Source: Sphagnum compactum (taxonomy: Eukaryota; Bryophyta; Sphagnopsida; Sphagnales). From it: a DNA stretch of 64,000 nucleotides. The notes beneath the pieces are model-generated. The model ran no database searches and was not told the DNA's origin. It was given only the letters and a program-made list of their open reading frames with translations. The stretch is taken from NCBI GenBank assembly GCA_965153455.1, contig OZ234495.1, positions 1,364,001 to 1,428,000 of the forward strand, read 5' to 3'. Made by a program: the position numbers and the translations under genes. This document shows, piece by piece, positions 41,168 to 53,239 of the stretch (positions within the stretch are counted from its first letter, which is position 1; each line of letters starts with the position of its first letter).

Positions 41168-44100
41168 CTACTCTCTAGGTCTCGACGCTGCCATTGAGGA
41201 AGGCAACCCAGTTGCATTATTGACCCTGTCAGTAACCCCGCGCACATTATATTGCTCATGCACCCTGAGCCGATTCTCTGCCCACCATTGCTCTGCCTCA
41301 TTCTCACTGAAACGTTTTCGGCTGCAGATTTGAGTAGCCAAAGTTGGTAAGTGTATGCAACAGAAAAATCTCCACAACTCACAAAAGTAAAAATTCTTGA
41401 AGACATTCTTTCTCCCTTGCCAATCACAGGTCCACCCTACACCTAGACTAGTGACCATGCACAAGGACAGCAGCTATGAGGGGAAGAAATAACCCTTTGA
41501 GGATGGAGGACAGGTACCTGAATCGCACACGCTTCAGGTCTTTACCTCCACCTGGTAGTGATGTAAGTGTGATATACACACCAGGTTCGTCCTGTTCTAC
41601 CCACTCTGCTTCAGCAACTCTTCCATTCTCAGATGAAAAGGAACTACCCAATGTCCTGGCTCCATCCTCATTCGGGTGTGCTGTTTCCAGTCCATTTGTA
41701 TCACCTTCTGGAAAACCATTTGCTCCTCGCATGGCCATTGTAGGCCTGCTTTGCAAGCCTCCAAATTCATTCACAGTGCCAGTGTGAGGACTTGAAACAT
41801 GTGGACTCCCCACAGGTAAAGAGTCATGGACTGCATGAGAGTTTGACATTAAATGGGAGCTGCCTACGCCATTTGCATCCACATCTCGAACATTGGTCAA
41901 CCCAGAATCACCATTATATCTTTGAGGCACAGACTGAATACCTCCACCACATGGTGGTGCCAGCATATGAGAAACCATGGGATGGACACCATTTGGAGAC
42001 TCATGTTGACCAGTAGACATGGACCCTGTCCTTCCATGTCTAAAGTCACTCATTGGCAGTCGTTCTGCCATTTCTTTGAGCTGCAAATTGAATCAAGAAC
42101 CTCAGTCCCAAACACAATTGGCAAATCACAGAAGCAAACATCTGTGGAAACATCAGCAGGGGAGCAAACATGACCCACATGCAAAGTTGCTTTTACAACA
42201 AGACCTCTTTGGCATGTGACACTACAAGAATGGAATGGAGGACTTGCTCACATCCAGTTCCCCATTCATCATAAACCTGGCTTTCAACCGGCTGCTATTT
42301 GAAAGAAAATCCTAAAATACAGTAGATCTGGATCAAGCAGGCTACAACAGACATAGTTACCTTCTTGAACAACTTAAAAAGCATTCAGATAACATACCTG
42401 GGTAGTGAGAGACTTGATGACCTCCTTTGCAGCTCTTGACTTTTTAGCCTCCTCAGTAGCCATGGAAATGGCATTCTGTAGCTGTTGCTGAGAGTGTTGC
42501 ACATCCTTCTCTTGAATTTCAAACTGGCGAGTCATCCTTTCAATCTGGGAAACAGCCAAAAGAAGGTGTTGATGTAAGTCATGAACTCAGCACTTGCAAT
42601 GTTACTATAACATGGGTGTCCATTGAATAGCTTAGCAAAGACTCCTGCCCAAATGCAACACATGATGGCATTTGAAGTTTCTTGTATGGGGGATTGACCA
42701 CATTATGTGCAAACTACTGCAAAGTCTTAGTATGCCACAGATACAACATTCCTGATAGTCATATCACCTTGCATTGAGTTACCAAGACTTGTAGGTACCT
42801 GTGACTGTAACTTGAGATTCTCCTCAATCAGTCCCTCATTGGTCTTCTTCAATTCTTCAACTATTGATTTTGAAGTGGTCAGGCCACTGATGGTTGGAGT
42901 TGGTGTTGTGGATCGAGGGGGACTGGCCCGCCTTGACAGAGGGGACACTGCCCGTGAAACAGCTCGGGGTGTTGTGACAGCGATGGATGAGACTATTGAT
43001 TTCTTGGGGTTTGATGAGTGGGAAGATTTGAATTCAGACTTAAAAGTGGTGGGGACATTCACATTACCCCATGATGACAGTGACGGAAATCCATTTGGTG
43101 CAGGAGAAACACGGCTGGAAAAAGACTCTGGTTTTTTCATACGCTTTGTCCCCACTTTTCCCTCAATCTGCTTAACTGTGTCAAAACTGGTGGGATATGC
43201 ATGTGTTGGAAGTTGTGGTCTTGGCAACTTGAAATCTGCTTTCACTGAAGTCTCTTTCAACTCAATAGCTTGTTGATTCACAATTCCCCTTCTGGACAAA
43301 ATTCCCAGAGACATGACCCCAGCTTCAAAAGGCTTCTTCAACTTATTAAAGCAGGAGTCACAAACCCGATAGAGCTTGCCTGGGTTGGGGGCCAATGCTG
43401 CCTTTGGAGCCCTTTTGGAACTGCATGCATGACAAAAGACAAGTCCACAGTGGTAACAATTGTGTCGTTTCCTTGTGAAACTAAATGGCAACCTACAACC
43501 TGAGCAGGCTGACTGGTCAGCTCCTGGCAACCATTTGTGTAAGCATATAGCAGCCATGAAGCTCCCCCCACAAGCTATACTTTTCACTTGCTTATCCTTC
43601 AAGGCTTCCACAAGTGTGGGTAAATTCCTGTCTTCTGTATCTCCATGGCCAAGCCTGCCATTGGCACCCTTACCCCATGTGTAGACCTCTGACTTGTGTG
43701 TCAAAACAGCAACATGATGTGCCCCACATGCAATGTCTTCCACATAAGCTTCCCAGAGTTTTCCTTCAACTAGCCCTGGCAGCTTCCCATCAGCCTGTGG
43801 ATCCCCCAGTTGTCCATATGTCGTGCTACCCATTGTGAAAACCTGTCCTGATGTTGTCAGTGCTACTGTCAAACTGTTCCCACATGCCACCTGACGGAAA
43901 TTATGGTCAACAACTGCTGCTACACATGTTGGCACCAATCGCTGCTCTTTATCTCCATGGCCTAGTCTTCCTTTATCCCCATCACCCCAAGTGAAGAGCT
44001 TTCCAGAGGAACAGTTAATTGCACTTGAATAACCAACCATGACCTCAACAACTGCTGCAGTATGCCAGACCCCACATGCTGCCCTTACAGTTTTCAGTCC

Positions 44101-44850
44101 CTTCAAAGATTCCACTTCTCTGGGAACAGATGCACACTTCCTATCTCCATGCCCAAGCACACCAAATGTCCCATCACCAAATGTAAAGAGCTGCCCAGCA
44201 GAAGTGACCAGTGCTGTGTGCCAAGCACCACATGCAATTGATGACACCCGAACTCCCTCTAAAGACCCATTCACTCTCTTGGGCATCCAGTGGCTCATAT
44301 CATTACCATGACCAAGCAATCCAAAGTTATGTGTGCCATCACCCCAAGTGTAGAGATCCCCAGACAGAGTGACAGCACATGTGTGATACTCCCCACATGA
44401 TACAAGTTCAGTGTTAGTAGCTGCAAGAGCATCCACAAGCTGTGGATAAGGGACATCACAATCCACTCCATGACCCAAGCGACCCCCTGACTCCTCTCCC
44501 CAAGAAAATACCTCCCCCTGTCTTGTCACCAGCACTGCATGCTTTCCACCACATGCCATAGATTGCACATCCAAAACCACAGTTGCTTTCAAAGCCTTCG
44601 GAAAGAGAGAATCCAATTTTTGTCCACTGGCAATCCTATGTACACCACCCCCTAAAATCCCATTGCCTACACCCTCACCCCACATGAAAACATCACCCAT
44701 GGCATCCCCCTCATCATGGCCCGACCCTTGGCTGGAGGAGCTCACAGCACTGGACATGCTTATCCGGTAGTTATCAGAAGGACCTCCACCTGGCAGTCTC
44801 ATATTCGCACTCATGCTATCCAAACCTAAATCTGAACTGCCTGAATGCAT
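41168..44850 (-). CDS. PRAF: PRAF-type RCC1-FYVE-BRX protein lacking an N-terminal PH domain, four coding exons
   Basis: Exons 44850-42799, 42544-42398, 42080-41518 and 41321-41168 join in frame to 971 aa. Order: Ser-rich lead ([20 protein letters not shown]); seven RCC1-like blades, for example [17 protein letters not shown] and [17 protein letters not shown] (about residues 50-430); a FYVE zinc finger with [19 protein letters not shown] and [11 protein letters not shown]; an Arg/Ser/Pro-rich linker ([18 protein letters not shown]); a coiled coil ending [20 protein letters not shown]; and a C-terminal BRX domain with [20 protein letters not shown] and [19 protein letters not shown]. Plant PRAFs bind phosphoinositides and act in endosome/polarity signalling. 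They normally begin with a PH domain of about 130 residues. Here ATG 44850 follows an in-frame TGA at about 44859, and no intact PH exon is visible upstream; relics lie at 45.5-46.0 kb. The last 20 or so residues differ from the usual DRDEEEEDIPH-type tail. Confidence 0.88.
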
Positions 44851-45485
44851 TGAGTCTCAAACAGATTCTGTCACAGAAAATGTGCTTGCTGATTCCTCTG
44901 TAAATTGTGCCCCTGTTGAGCAACTTTTGTCTATTCCTAGAATGATGAGGGCTACTGATGGCACTCAAATCTTGAATGTTTCTCCTGTGTCCTGCAAAAG
45001 CAACAACATCTGTAAGAGCAATGTTCAGCAAATAAAGACATACATATCCCACAATAAAGGTAGGTCTTTTGCTGTGTGTGATCAAACACAAACACTGAGA
45101 CTGGAGAAATTAAAAAACTCCCTTAACTCTCCATGGAATTCCATAACTACAATGTACTAGAGCTGCATTAGCTGTGGGGTTTTTGAAACCTGAGAACTTT
45201 TTACACATACAACAAACATATACATAGAGATTTTGTTTTAGCTAGACATGCCACATTGCATATAAAGAGTTCTTGCTTCACATACTTGGATGACTGTACA
45301 AGAATTGGAATCCTTCTCATAATTAGGTTCTTTTGACTAACCAGACATGCCTCAAGATATCACAAACACACCTGATCCAGATTGTCAGTGTTTTCAAACT
45401 GTAAGGTTTGGAGAACAGTTGCTTGTGGGAAGGAAAGGGGCCATAGAACCAAAAGAATGGGTGCATTCCAGAAACTTTGGCATTT

Positions 45486-46019
45486 GTGAGCACAAGAGAC
45501 CACCACCACCTCAAGTCCCACAAACCAAACTTTGGCCTCATCTTTTATCCTTGCAATATCTGTGCACAAAACTTCACTCAAAATCAGATCATACACCAAC
45601 ACCTAGCACACCAACAATGAATTGGACCTCAAAATTATTACACAGTTGCCATTGGTCAGGGAGTCATAGCAACCAGTGCTCATAATCTTTGATGGACACC
45701 CTAACTCTACACTGGAAGTAGGATTTCAGAATGACCAAATCTGAAGACCACATGTCATTATTATGCAGGAGAGAAAAATGATTGATACTCCTTGAATGAT
45801 TGTGAAGAATACCAATGGCAACTAGCCTGCTGCAGAAAAGGATGTAATTAGAAATGTGATGCAGATGAAAATATTGTGAAAATAGCAATAAAGTCACAGG
45901 AGGATAAAAGTGAACTTGCAATATCAAGGATCTTACATATTATCTTACCCCAACATTTATCATAGTGTCGCAGCATATGATATATACATCCAAATGAGAA
46001 CTCCGTCCACAGGACAAAA
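45486..46019 (-). pseudogene. Relics of PRAF PH-domain exons
   Basis: Three colinear fragments on the PRAF strand. At 45555-45486 the codons give C-K-D-K, one extra A, then DEAKVWFVGLE and VVVVSCAH. This matches the PRAF PH-domain end CKDKDEAEVWF-x-GL, with ALISRGH after it, apart from a one-base frameshift. At about 45735-45664 the frame reads YFQCRVRVSIKDYEHWLL then TGA, comparable to FQRxxRPEKDYxSFSLI. At 46019-45988 it reads FCPVDGVLIW, comparable to KFCPFRLS-x-DE-x-x-LIW with a short deletion. The family sequences are recalled from memory. The first fragment is strong, the other two weaker, but their order is right. I infer decayed exons. Confidence 0.5.
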
Positions 46020-47849
46020 TTAGAAAGATGCAAAGAACAAGCAAAACCAAGACTAAATACTGTCCACTAAATGATATACATAGAGTTTTCAACCACCACT
46101 TTGCCAGAGATATAAGGACTCACAGTATGTTGCCCAGGTAACAGTTGTGAAGACTGTCGACTAAAGCTTCTTCTCTCCTTTGCCAGAAAAACCAAATCAA
46201 GGCACACTTATCCTTTTGGCAAGCCACAACTGCTGAGACCAAAGACACAGGTTCACTGACCAAGATAGCAAAGGAGCAAGAATCAGGTCAATATGTAAGT
46301 CCCCTTCAATTCCTGATGTAAGTCAGCAGACAGAACAGCAGGGAAAACCAAAGGTTCCGTGGCAAGTGCAGGACAAATAATGAACCTCTCATCTAAACTA
46401 ATATTTAACTTGCTTGTCAAACAGGCAGTTTCAATGACAAAGGTATTTTCAAGAACTGGCAACTCACTGCCGAAAGCTTGAAGGGGCAAAACTTGAGTTT
46501 TCCTCAGCCAGCATACTTGAGAAGCTGTGCCTCTTTCAAAACAGTGATGGCTTTCACAATAAAGGAACCAAATAAATTATTTCAGCTTGCACAGAAGCTG
46601 AGAATGGTCACCTCCAAAAGAACTGCCAACTGGATTACCTTGAACTACATGTGATGTCATAACTTGTTGACTTTACAGCAGCATTACAACATTCTAAATT
46701 GCTTTCCAACTACTTGCAGCTAAAACAGAAGCCTTTCAGCACAGAATCAAGGCTACTACTGACTTGAGACCCTGCACAAGCTACATCTCCAGATACACAT
46801 AATAATATATCTCATGAGAATTGAGAAATCTCCAGATATATATAAGCAGACAACAATGGTGATAGGGCATTTGCAGATTACCACATCAGGGAAATTCAAC
46901 ATCCCTCTAGAAAACTCCCCATTTGTGCACGGCCATGTGGGAGTCTCATATACTGAAAAATACTTTGCAACAAAACACCTGAACCCAAGGGCCCATCTTG
47001 CCCCATTTGTTTATTATTCATTACAGTGACATACTATTCTCCTCCAGAGTGCATTAAAAACTCCCCAACTTAAGATTCTTATACCCTCTCATTGCATGCA
47101 GAACAAACCTTTTGAAAAGGTTTGGAGTGCATGTAACACCACACCTGGCAAAACATTGGGAGATTGATCAAGATTCTTGGAACTCTTATGCGCATGTCAA
47201 TTGATGGTCCACAATTGAAATCCATGGCAATTCACTGAGAGTCTTCATCTCATTTTCAAGATGCAAACTCCTTTTGAATGATTACCAAAAGAAGAGTACT
47301 TTGCATGCCTTATCAACAGAGAGCTGGATCCAGCAAGACTTCATGGAAAAGAAGATGGAAGTCTAGAAAGGACTAAGGATTCATTAAAAGCAGGAAGAAA
47401 CAGGATAGTTTTGTACCTGTTCAATGTCATTCTCAGAGTGTCCATGTTGGGAATGATGTGCCATCCACTGTCCAGCCTTGGTTGAAAGCTTCACACTCCT
47501 AGCTGGCTAATTCCTGCTCTGCTATCCAGAGACTAGCTAGAATCATGTCTACTCCTTGCAAAAGCACCAGAGCGACAAACAACAACATAGAGATCTCCTT
47601 CCATCTTGCCTGTGCCCAAAGATATGAAATTAGTAACCAGCCATCACAATGCTGTCACCTGAACTGCAAAAAGCACATATCGCATTTGCAACAAAATGCT
47701 GCTAAAATGCAGTAACAAAGCAACAAATGAAGGTGCACATACATGGCTCAACTGAAGGTGCACACTGGCCCTGAATTAATGACTTCTGGTATGGATTAAC
47801 TTTATGGACAACAAAATGACACACCAAATCCACACAAGTACACTTTATA

Positions 47850-48075
47850 TTAAAAAACCCTAGAATCAGTCATGGGGAAAACAGAAAGTTCAAAACCAGT
47901 TGATCTACAAAACCCTAGAACCAGTCTTGTAGAAAACATACAGCTAAAAAAACCAGTTGATATACACAGCCCTAGAGCTAGTCTTGCGGAAAACAGAAAG
48001 CTGAAATCCAGTTGATATACAAAACCCTAGAACCAGTTTTGTGGAAAACAAACAGCTCAAGACCAGGGGAAATAT
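47850..48075. repeat. 55-57-bp tandem repeat, four copies
   Basis: AACCCTAGAACCAGTCTTGT, GGAAAACAGAAAGCT and CAGTTGATATACA blocks repeat. The CCCTAGA word starts at 47858, 47913, 47970 and 48025. Confidence 0.88.
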
Positions 48076-48100
48076 CAACACAGCGGCATGGTGTCACACA

Positions 48101-48720
48101 GCGTATACTGTGGAATTTGATACCTAAAGCTGCCTTCTGAAACTTCCACTATTCAAGCCGGCGACGACGGCAAGGCCGATATTACTGCAAGCTTCAAACG
48201 CAAGACTTGACAAAACTGTTGCGGCATTCTCCAATGCAAATCGGCCTTCTGAAAGGTTTGCACTAGCCATTCTTTCTATTTGCATAAACGCAAAACTTGA
48301 CAAAACTGTTTGACTTGTGTCCAAGACAACTTCCTTGCAAAAAATACAGAATCGCACTATAATCTCAGTAGAAGAGAAAGGTTACCGTAAAAAGATATTT
48401 TCCGCCTTGAAGCTCTCCCCTTCACCATCTGCATACGCGGTTCAAAAAGGACAAGGACTCCTAGCGTGCATCCTCTCTCCTTGGGCCATTTTCCGCACAG
48501 AAGTTAAATTCTTACAGCTTCAAATTCATCGTGGTTCCCTGGTCAGAAGCTCCAGCAACTATAGAAATCGTTATGCATCGCAGTGGACGGATCGAGAACG
48601 ACGCAAAACACGGGCTAGAGAGAGAGATCGCCATCGCCAGAGCTTCTTCCGCGGTTAGGGTTTCAGCGTCAACCGCGGTTAGACCTTGGACAAACTTAAC
48701 CTGGGTTAATAATTTCACCA
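48101..48720 (-). promoter_or_regulatory. Candidate first (non-coding) exon and promoter region of PRAF
   Basis: Sequence here is GC- and CpG-richer than its surroundings, with two copies of CCGCGGTTAG (48649-48658 and 48673-48682) and a CT/GA tract. It borders an A/T homopolymer and AT-rich DNA above 48720. Near-identical 26-base words ending ACTTGACAAAACTGTT occur at 48195-48220 and 48285-48310. A short minus-strand frame from 48628 (MAISLSSPCFASF) could be an upstream ORF. Assignment to PRAF rests on position and strand only. Confidence 0.4.
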
Positions 48721-49400
48721 TAGTAGATTGTAATCAGCTCATAAACTATATTATAGTAAATTAGTTTTTTTTTTTTTTTTTTTCATATTTTTTTGGTATG
48801 TTTTGTAATGCAAAATTTGCAAGCACAAAATAGAATATAAAAAAAGCTCAAGGTCATACAACTGATTCAATATTTTAATTATAATAATTCTAGTGATGAT
48901 GATTTCATCAAAGTTGGTTTAGGTGGGATGGGTGATAGTCGTAGGTTGTACAAAAAGACAATTTCAAACTGCAAATTTATTAGAGGTCAATTTAAAATCA
49001 GAATTCTTTTAAATAAATATTTTAAAAGATGCAATGTTTCAAAATGTATTTATGGATCCTAAGGAATGGGGGGGAAAAAAAAAATAAAATTTTTTTTCAA
49101 TGTTTTTTGAAATTTTTGTACTTTTTTTTGGAATCTTTGTATCTTTCCAATTTCATACACATGTTTACATATAATTTCATACAAATGTAAATCAGTGTTA
49201 TTTTATTTGAATATGTTGAAATTATTTCAAAAGATTAACATTTTTTATTTTTTATTTTAGATTAAGCTAGTTTTCAATAAAATTTTTTCCCTTAAATGCC
49301 TAATTCAAGTATTTAATTCCCACTTTCTTGGCTGATTTAATGTTTATTCCTCCCCTAATTGCTTCCAAAATTTCAATGAATTGTTTATTGTTTATTGTTT
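48721..49400. other. AT-rich spacer before the LINE
   Basis: Poly(T) and poly(A) runs and AT-rich DNA; no gene. Near 49380-49403 the plus strand reads TTGTTTATTGTTTATTGTTT. On the minus strand this is an (AACAATAA)n-like tail that could be the 3' tail of the LINE. Confidence 0.6.
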
Positions 49401-49434
49401 ATAATTTTACGTCCGTTTGGGACCAAAGAATCCA

Positions 49435-50073
49435 TTAGATGAAAGGTAGATCATGGAAAACATATTGTCCTTTGGTACTGGCAGCATGCCACAAACTTGG
49501 CCAGGGCGACCGTGTTCGTAGTCTACATGAGCTCATCAAGAGTGCTAGTGTGGGTGAGGGCAAGGCCGAACAAAAGCGTTCCTTAACTTTCTGTGTATTT
49601 GGACAAACAAGAAGCAAGTGTTTTTCATCTTCAACCTTCCCCAAATCGCGGCCTCGACAAAGTTTCTCTGCGTATGGCACGCCCTTCCACGCACCTAGCA
49701 CTACCTCAAGCTGTGTGTTGCCACACCGAAACCGAGCCAGAGCTTTTCGCAGCTGAACACAGTTGATGTCACATAAGTAGCTTTCGCTCTCGTACGACAT
49801 ACCCTTGCACGCTGGTCCCGATCTCGCGGTGGTAAAGAGCTTTTCAATGTAAGCTAGTCGCATATTATCTTTCACCCTTTTTACACTCAATATTGTGTGG
49901 GGAAAACCTGGAGGGGGTGGGGCCCCAGCCTCTTGGTTGATCGAGCCTCCTGTCGTACGTTTAGCACCAACCGGCTTCATTAGTTGTAGCGCGGCCAGCT
50001 TAGTCATCTGAACTCCCACCCGTACGTTGTGCACATTGCACCAAAATACTTGGCTCTCCGCCCAACCTCTCAC
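49435..50073 (-). pseudogene. LINE C-terminal zinc-binding region
   Basis: The frame reads LARFRCGNTQLEVVLGAWKG, then LCRGRDLGKVEDEKHLLLVCPNT: the Cys...Glu-x-Glu-x-HLLLxCP pattern of the zinc-binding tail that follows LINE reverse transcriptases. Upstream, joining segments (50420-50229) contain further tail sequence interrupted by stops. Confidence 0.8.
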
Positions 50074-50480
50074 CCTTGCTTGATGGGTTGGATGTATGTG
50101 CGTTGTCCCAAGAGCCGTTCCCAGCGCGGTTGAGCAGTCCTCATTTGGAGCGCACGGGTCGTTGCAAGCTTAGGTGCCATTTCCAACGACAGTTGAACCG
50201 GATGTAGAAAACTTGCCGCCTCTTGGGGCTAATTCTTGAATAGCCATTTTTTCATGGATCTAGCCCAACATTTCTTTCCCGTAGCAAGCATAGCGAGCTG
50301 GGCTTCCCATGCCTTTCCCAAGATGCGATCTTTAGTGACCGTGCTCACACGGTTATAGTACAACAGCGCTTGTCCCCATGCAAAGTGTTCAAAGGGGAAT
50401 TTGCCAAATTTTGCCAACACAATGGATGTGCTGGTTGTTTTTCACACACCAAGCAAGGACTTGAGGAACCTTTGGTACAT

Positions 50481-51613
50481 TTATTCAATAGCCTCTATTT
50501 TCTTGAAGTCCACCCAAACCTCACAGGCATAGCTTGTTGTGGAACGCACCAACGTGTTGAAGAGGTCACAGCGTAACTGGGCGTCCATAATACATAGCTC
50601 CGCACAGCAGTGGTTTAGTGCGAATAGCGAGCGCCTACTGGCAGTTGCTAAATGTACCACTGCACTGTCCAAGTTCGGGGTGGTCTCGAGCAAGATCCCG
50701 GGTATTTGAAGGTCTGCACACGTTCTATAACGTGACCTTCAAACACAAATTCTTGGCATGGGTCACCAAAGTTGAACACCATGACTTTTGTTTTTTTCAC
50801 GTTCACTATAAGTCCACGTTCAGCACAGAATTGCTGGAGCGCGTCTAACTGTTGTTGCAGTCCCACCTTTGATTCTGACGTTAGAGCAAGGTCATCTGCA
50901 AAAAACAATAGCCATACGTGCACGTCTGCTAGGGCCGGTGCATCGCATTCTCTGCCGTTTAAGTTCCCTTCCAGGGCATCCAAATATAACCCAAACAGTA
51001 GGGGGCTGAGAGGGCAACCTTGTTTCACACTTTGCTGGCACCTGAAGCTGGAGGTGACACCCTCGCTTGGGTGGTTGATGCGTATGGTATCCTTGGCATA
51101 CATCGCCTGTAGGCATCGCAAGAAGCGTCCCTTCACCTTGAGGCCAGCCAACACTTCCCACAGCACTTCACGTGACAGAGTATCAAACACCTTTTTGAAG
51201 TCCACAAAGCAACAATATAGTGGCTTTTTTTTTGCCTTGCTTTGTTTTATCACAGTTCGCAGTATGAAGAGTTGGTTAGTAGTGTAGTAATCTTTGCGGA
51301 ACCCAGCTTGACCATTGGCACGCAGCCCATGTTGTTCAGCCCACTCGCTCAGCCTTTTATCAAGGATCATAGCAAACAACTTTGCTAGGATAGGCCCAAC
51401 AGTTATCCCCCTGTAGTTGTCAAATTCGGAGGCATCGCCCCCTTTAAAAAACGTGTGGAGGACCCCAGTGGAAAGGGCTTCTGGAAAGCCTTCCGCCAGA
51501 AAGCAATTGAACACTGTCAATAGTGGCATGTGTAGCAGCTCTCCTGCATCCAAAATGAACTCACCTTTCATACCATCCAAACTAGTAGCCTTATTCCTTT
51601 GTAGCTTTTTCAA
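50481..51613 (-). pseudogene. LINE reverse transcriptase domain, frameshifted
   Basis: The 321-codon segment 51613-50648 has the RT blocks in order: NYRGITVGPILAKLFAMIL, GQAGFRKDYYTTNQLFILRT, LYCCFVDFKKVFDT, GCPLSPLLFGLYLDALE and LLFFADDLAL, where FADD is the catalytic motif (YADD type). A frameshift near 50690 moves the continuation (ILLETTPNLDSAVVHLA, then LRCDLFNTLVRSTTSYACEV) into another frame at 50693-50481. Confidence 0.9.
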
Positions 51614-52068
51614 CGCCTAAAGCAGCTCAACATCTATGTTCAAGGTGTGGCTAGGTGGAGGTTTCGTCACCTGGGCTGAGTGATCAATTCGTAATCGTAT
51701 GGGTGGCGGAGACTTGCCAACTAGCCCATAGAAGCCTTCCAAAAGCGTAGCTGCACTGATTTTGTCCACAACGGGTGCCCTTGGCCGGTACTTTTTCCAG
51801 AACGAAAGTGCATCCACCTTGGCAAGCGTACACATATGTTGAACTCTTGCAGTTTCCTAGGAAATTATTTTCCTTTTTAATAAATTTTTAAGTTTCCTCT
51901 GTTGATGTTTAACAGCGTGCGAATCGGGGTTAGTTTAAACCAAAGCTTTAGCTCACGTTTCGTTATATGGCAGTCAGCGTCAAACCAGGGTTTATGGCAG
52001 TGTCTCTCTTTGCAGTTTCTTCCTAAAGGCTTGCTACCAAAAATAGACTCTGCTGCAGCTCCCACGCA

Positions 52069-53120
52069 CTACTGCAGTAGGTCAGTTAACCTGTCTGCCC
52101 CCAGATGCCCAATTGAGTCAGTAACCCACAGGTTTCGAAGTTTCGCTGTTAGGGCAAGCTTATACTTTTCAGCTTTTGATTTATCATATTTGAACCTAAG
52201 TAAATTTTTTTTTGTTACAACTGTATGTTGTGGTTCAACAAAGCTATAATCGATGTTTAACCGTAGGTGTAACGGCTTGTGGTTAGAGTCTCCCCCCATC
52301 GCTCTATAGCAAGTGTTGTTTGTTATCACCTTGAGATGTGTAGCAACTTGCCAAATTGTAGGTGAGCCAACAATATAATCGACAGTGCTACGCTCCCCAT
52401 TTGCCAAGCAAGTGAACTCCCCTGATTCGTCACCAAGTGTCCGGCCATTGAGATAAACAACCTAGTGTCACAACATAGGTCCAGGAGCTCGCGGCCCCAG
52501 CCGCCAACATTGGCATCGCGATTCTGTCGCTTAGCCACAACGCTTGGTTGCTCAATCTTAACGAGCTCAGGCACTTGTAACAGTTCACAAAGGTCGCTAG
52601 TGTCAATGGTATTTGGTAACGTTGCAGTATGCGCATTAAAATCCCTTCCCAATAGTATTATGCCCCCTAGAATTTGAACTTCAACAATATCTGCTGTCAA
52701 GTTTTGGAACAAGGATACGTTCTCGTGTTTGGAGTCCACAGGGGCAACATACACCACACAGACAAACAAGTCAAGGGCAACACCCTTGCTGACCCGTAGC
52801 CATAGATAAGAATTGTGACTTCCTTCCTTCCATTGTGACAGGTTTGGGCTAAGGTGGCTGCGAAAGTAAGCAACAACCCCCCGCTATGTTTTATCGCTTT
52901 TGTTCTTCCCGGCTGCACAATGTGCGTTACCGCAAGTGAGTCAAACCTTTCAACGTGTGGCAAATGTTGGCTTGGGAAGTGTTAGGTTTCGATTAATTAG
53001 ACAAGGTCAGCATCCTGAAATAGCTCTAGTATTTGCACCCTCGTTTCCAGTTTATTTACGCCACCCCCATGCATGTTCCATAATACCATGCATAGGTCTC
53101 TTTGGTCCCCATGCCCGTAA
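52069..53120 (-). pseudogene. LINE endonuclease domain, frameshifted and with stops
   Basis: Begins LCMVLWNMHGGGVNKLETRV and continues with LLGRDFNAHT (GDFNA-type motif), then ERSTVDYIVGSP and SNHKPLHLRL (the SDHxP-type catalytic end with D changed to N). Stops follow DADLV and ET. One frameshift lies in a G-run near 52885 and another near 52455. Confidence 0.8.
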
Positions 53121-53239
53121 ATAGAGGAGGGCGGGCAAATCCAAGTGTCATTGATAAAGAGTTTGGCTGCATGCCAGAAGGCGCGCTTGCGTGTCGCCTT
53201 GGCCTCCTTGAACAACGGCCACATCTCCGACTTGAGCGC

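Larger units (their letters stand above)
44851..48100 (-). other. Upstream/leader-intron region of the PRAF gene
   Basis: This lies between the PRAF start ATG and the GC-richer candidate first exon near 48.1-48.7 kb. Apart from the PH relics and a minisatellite it shows no coding exon. Just 5' of the ATG, the CDS frame reads TEESASTFSVTESV, then TGA, then DSMHSG. This resembles the Ser-rich linker of PRAFs and suggests coding sequence once continued upstream. Confidence 0.45.

Noticed and set aside
44816-45091. Minus-strand ORF overlapping the PRAF start
   Set aside because: It is in a different frame from the PRAF exon and has no similarity to PRAF linker or PH sequence. The PRAF frame itself contains a TGA here.
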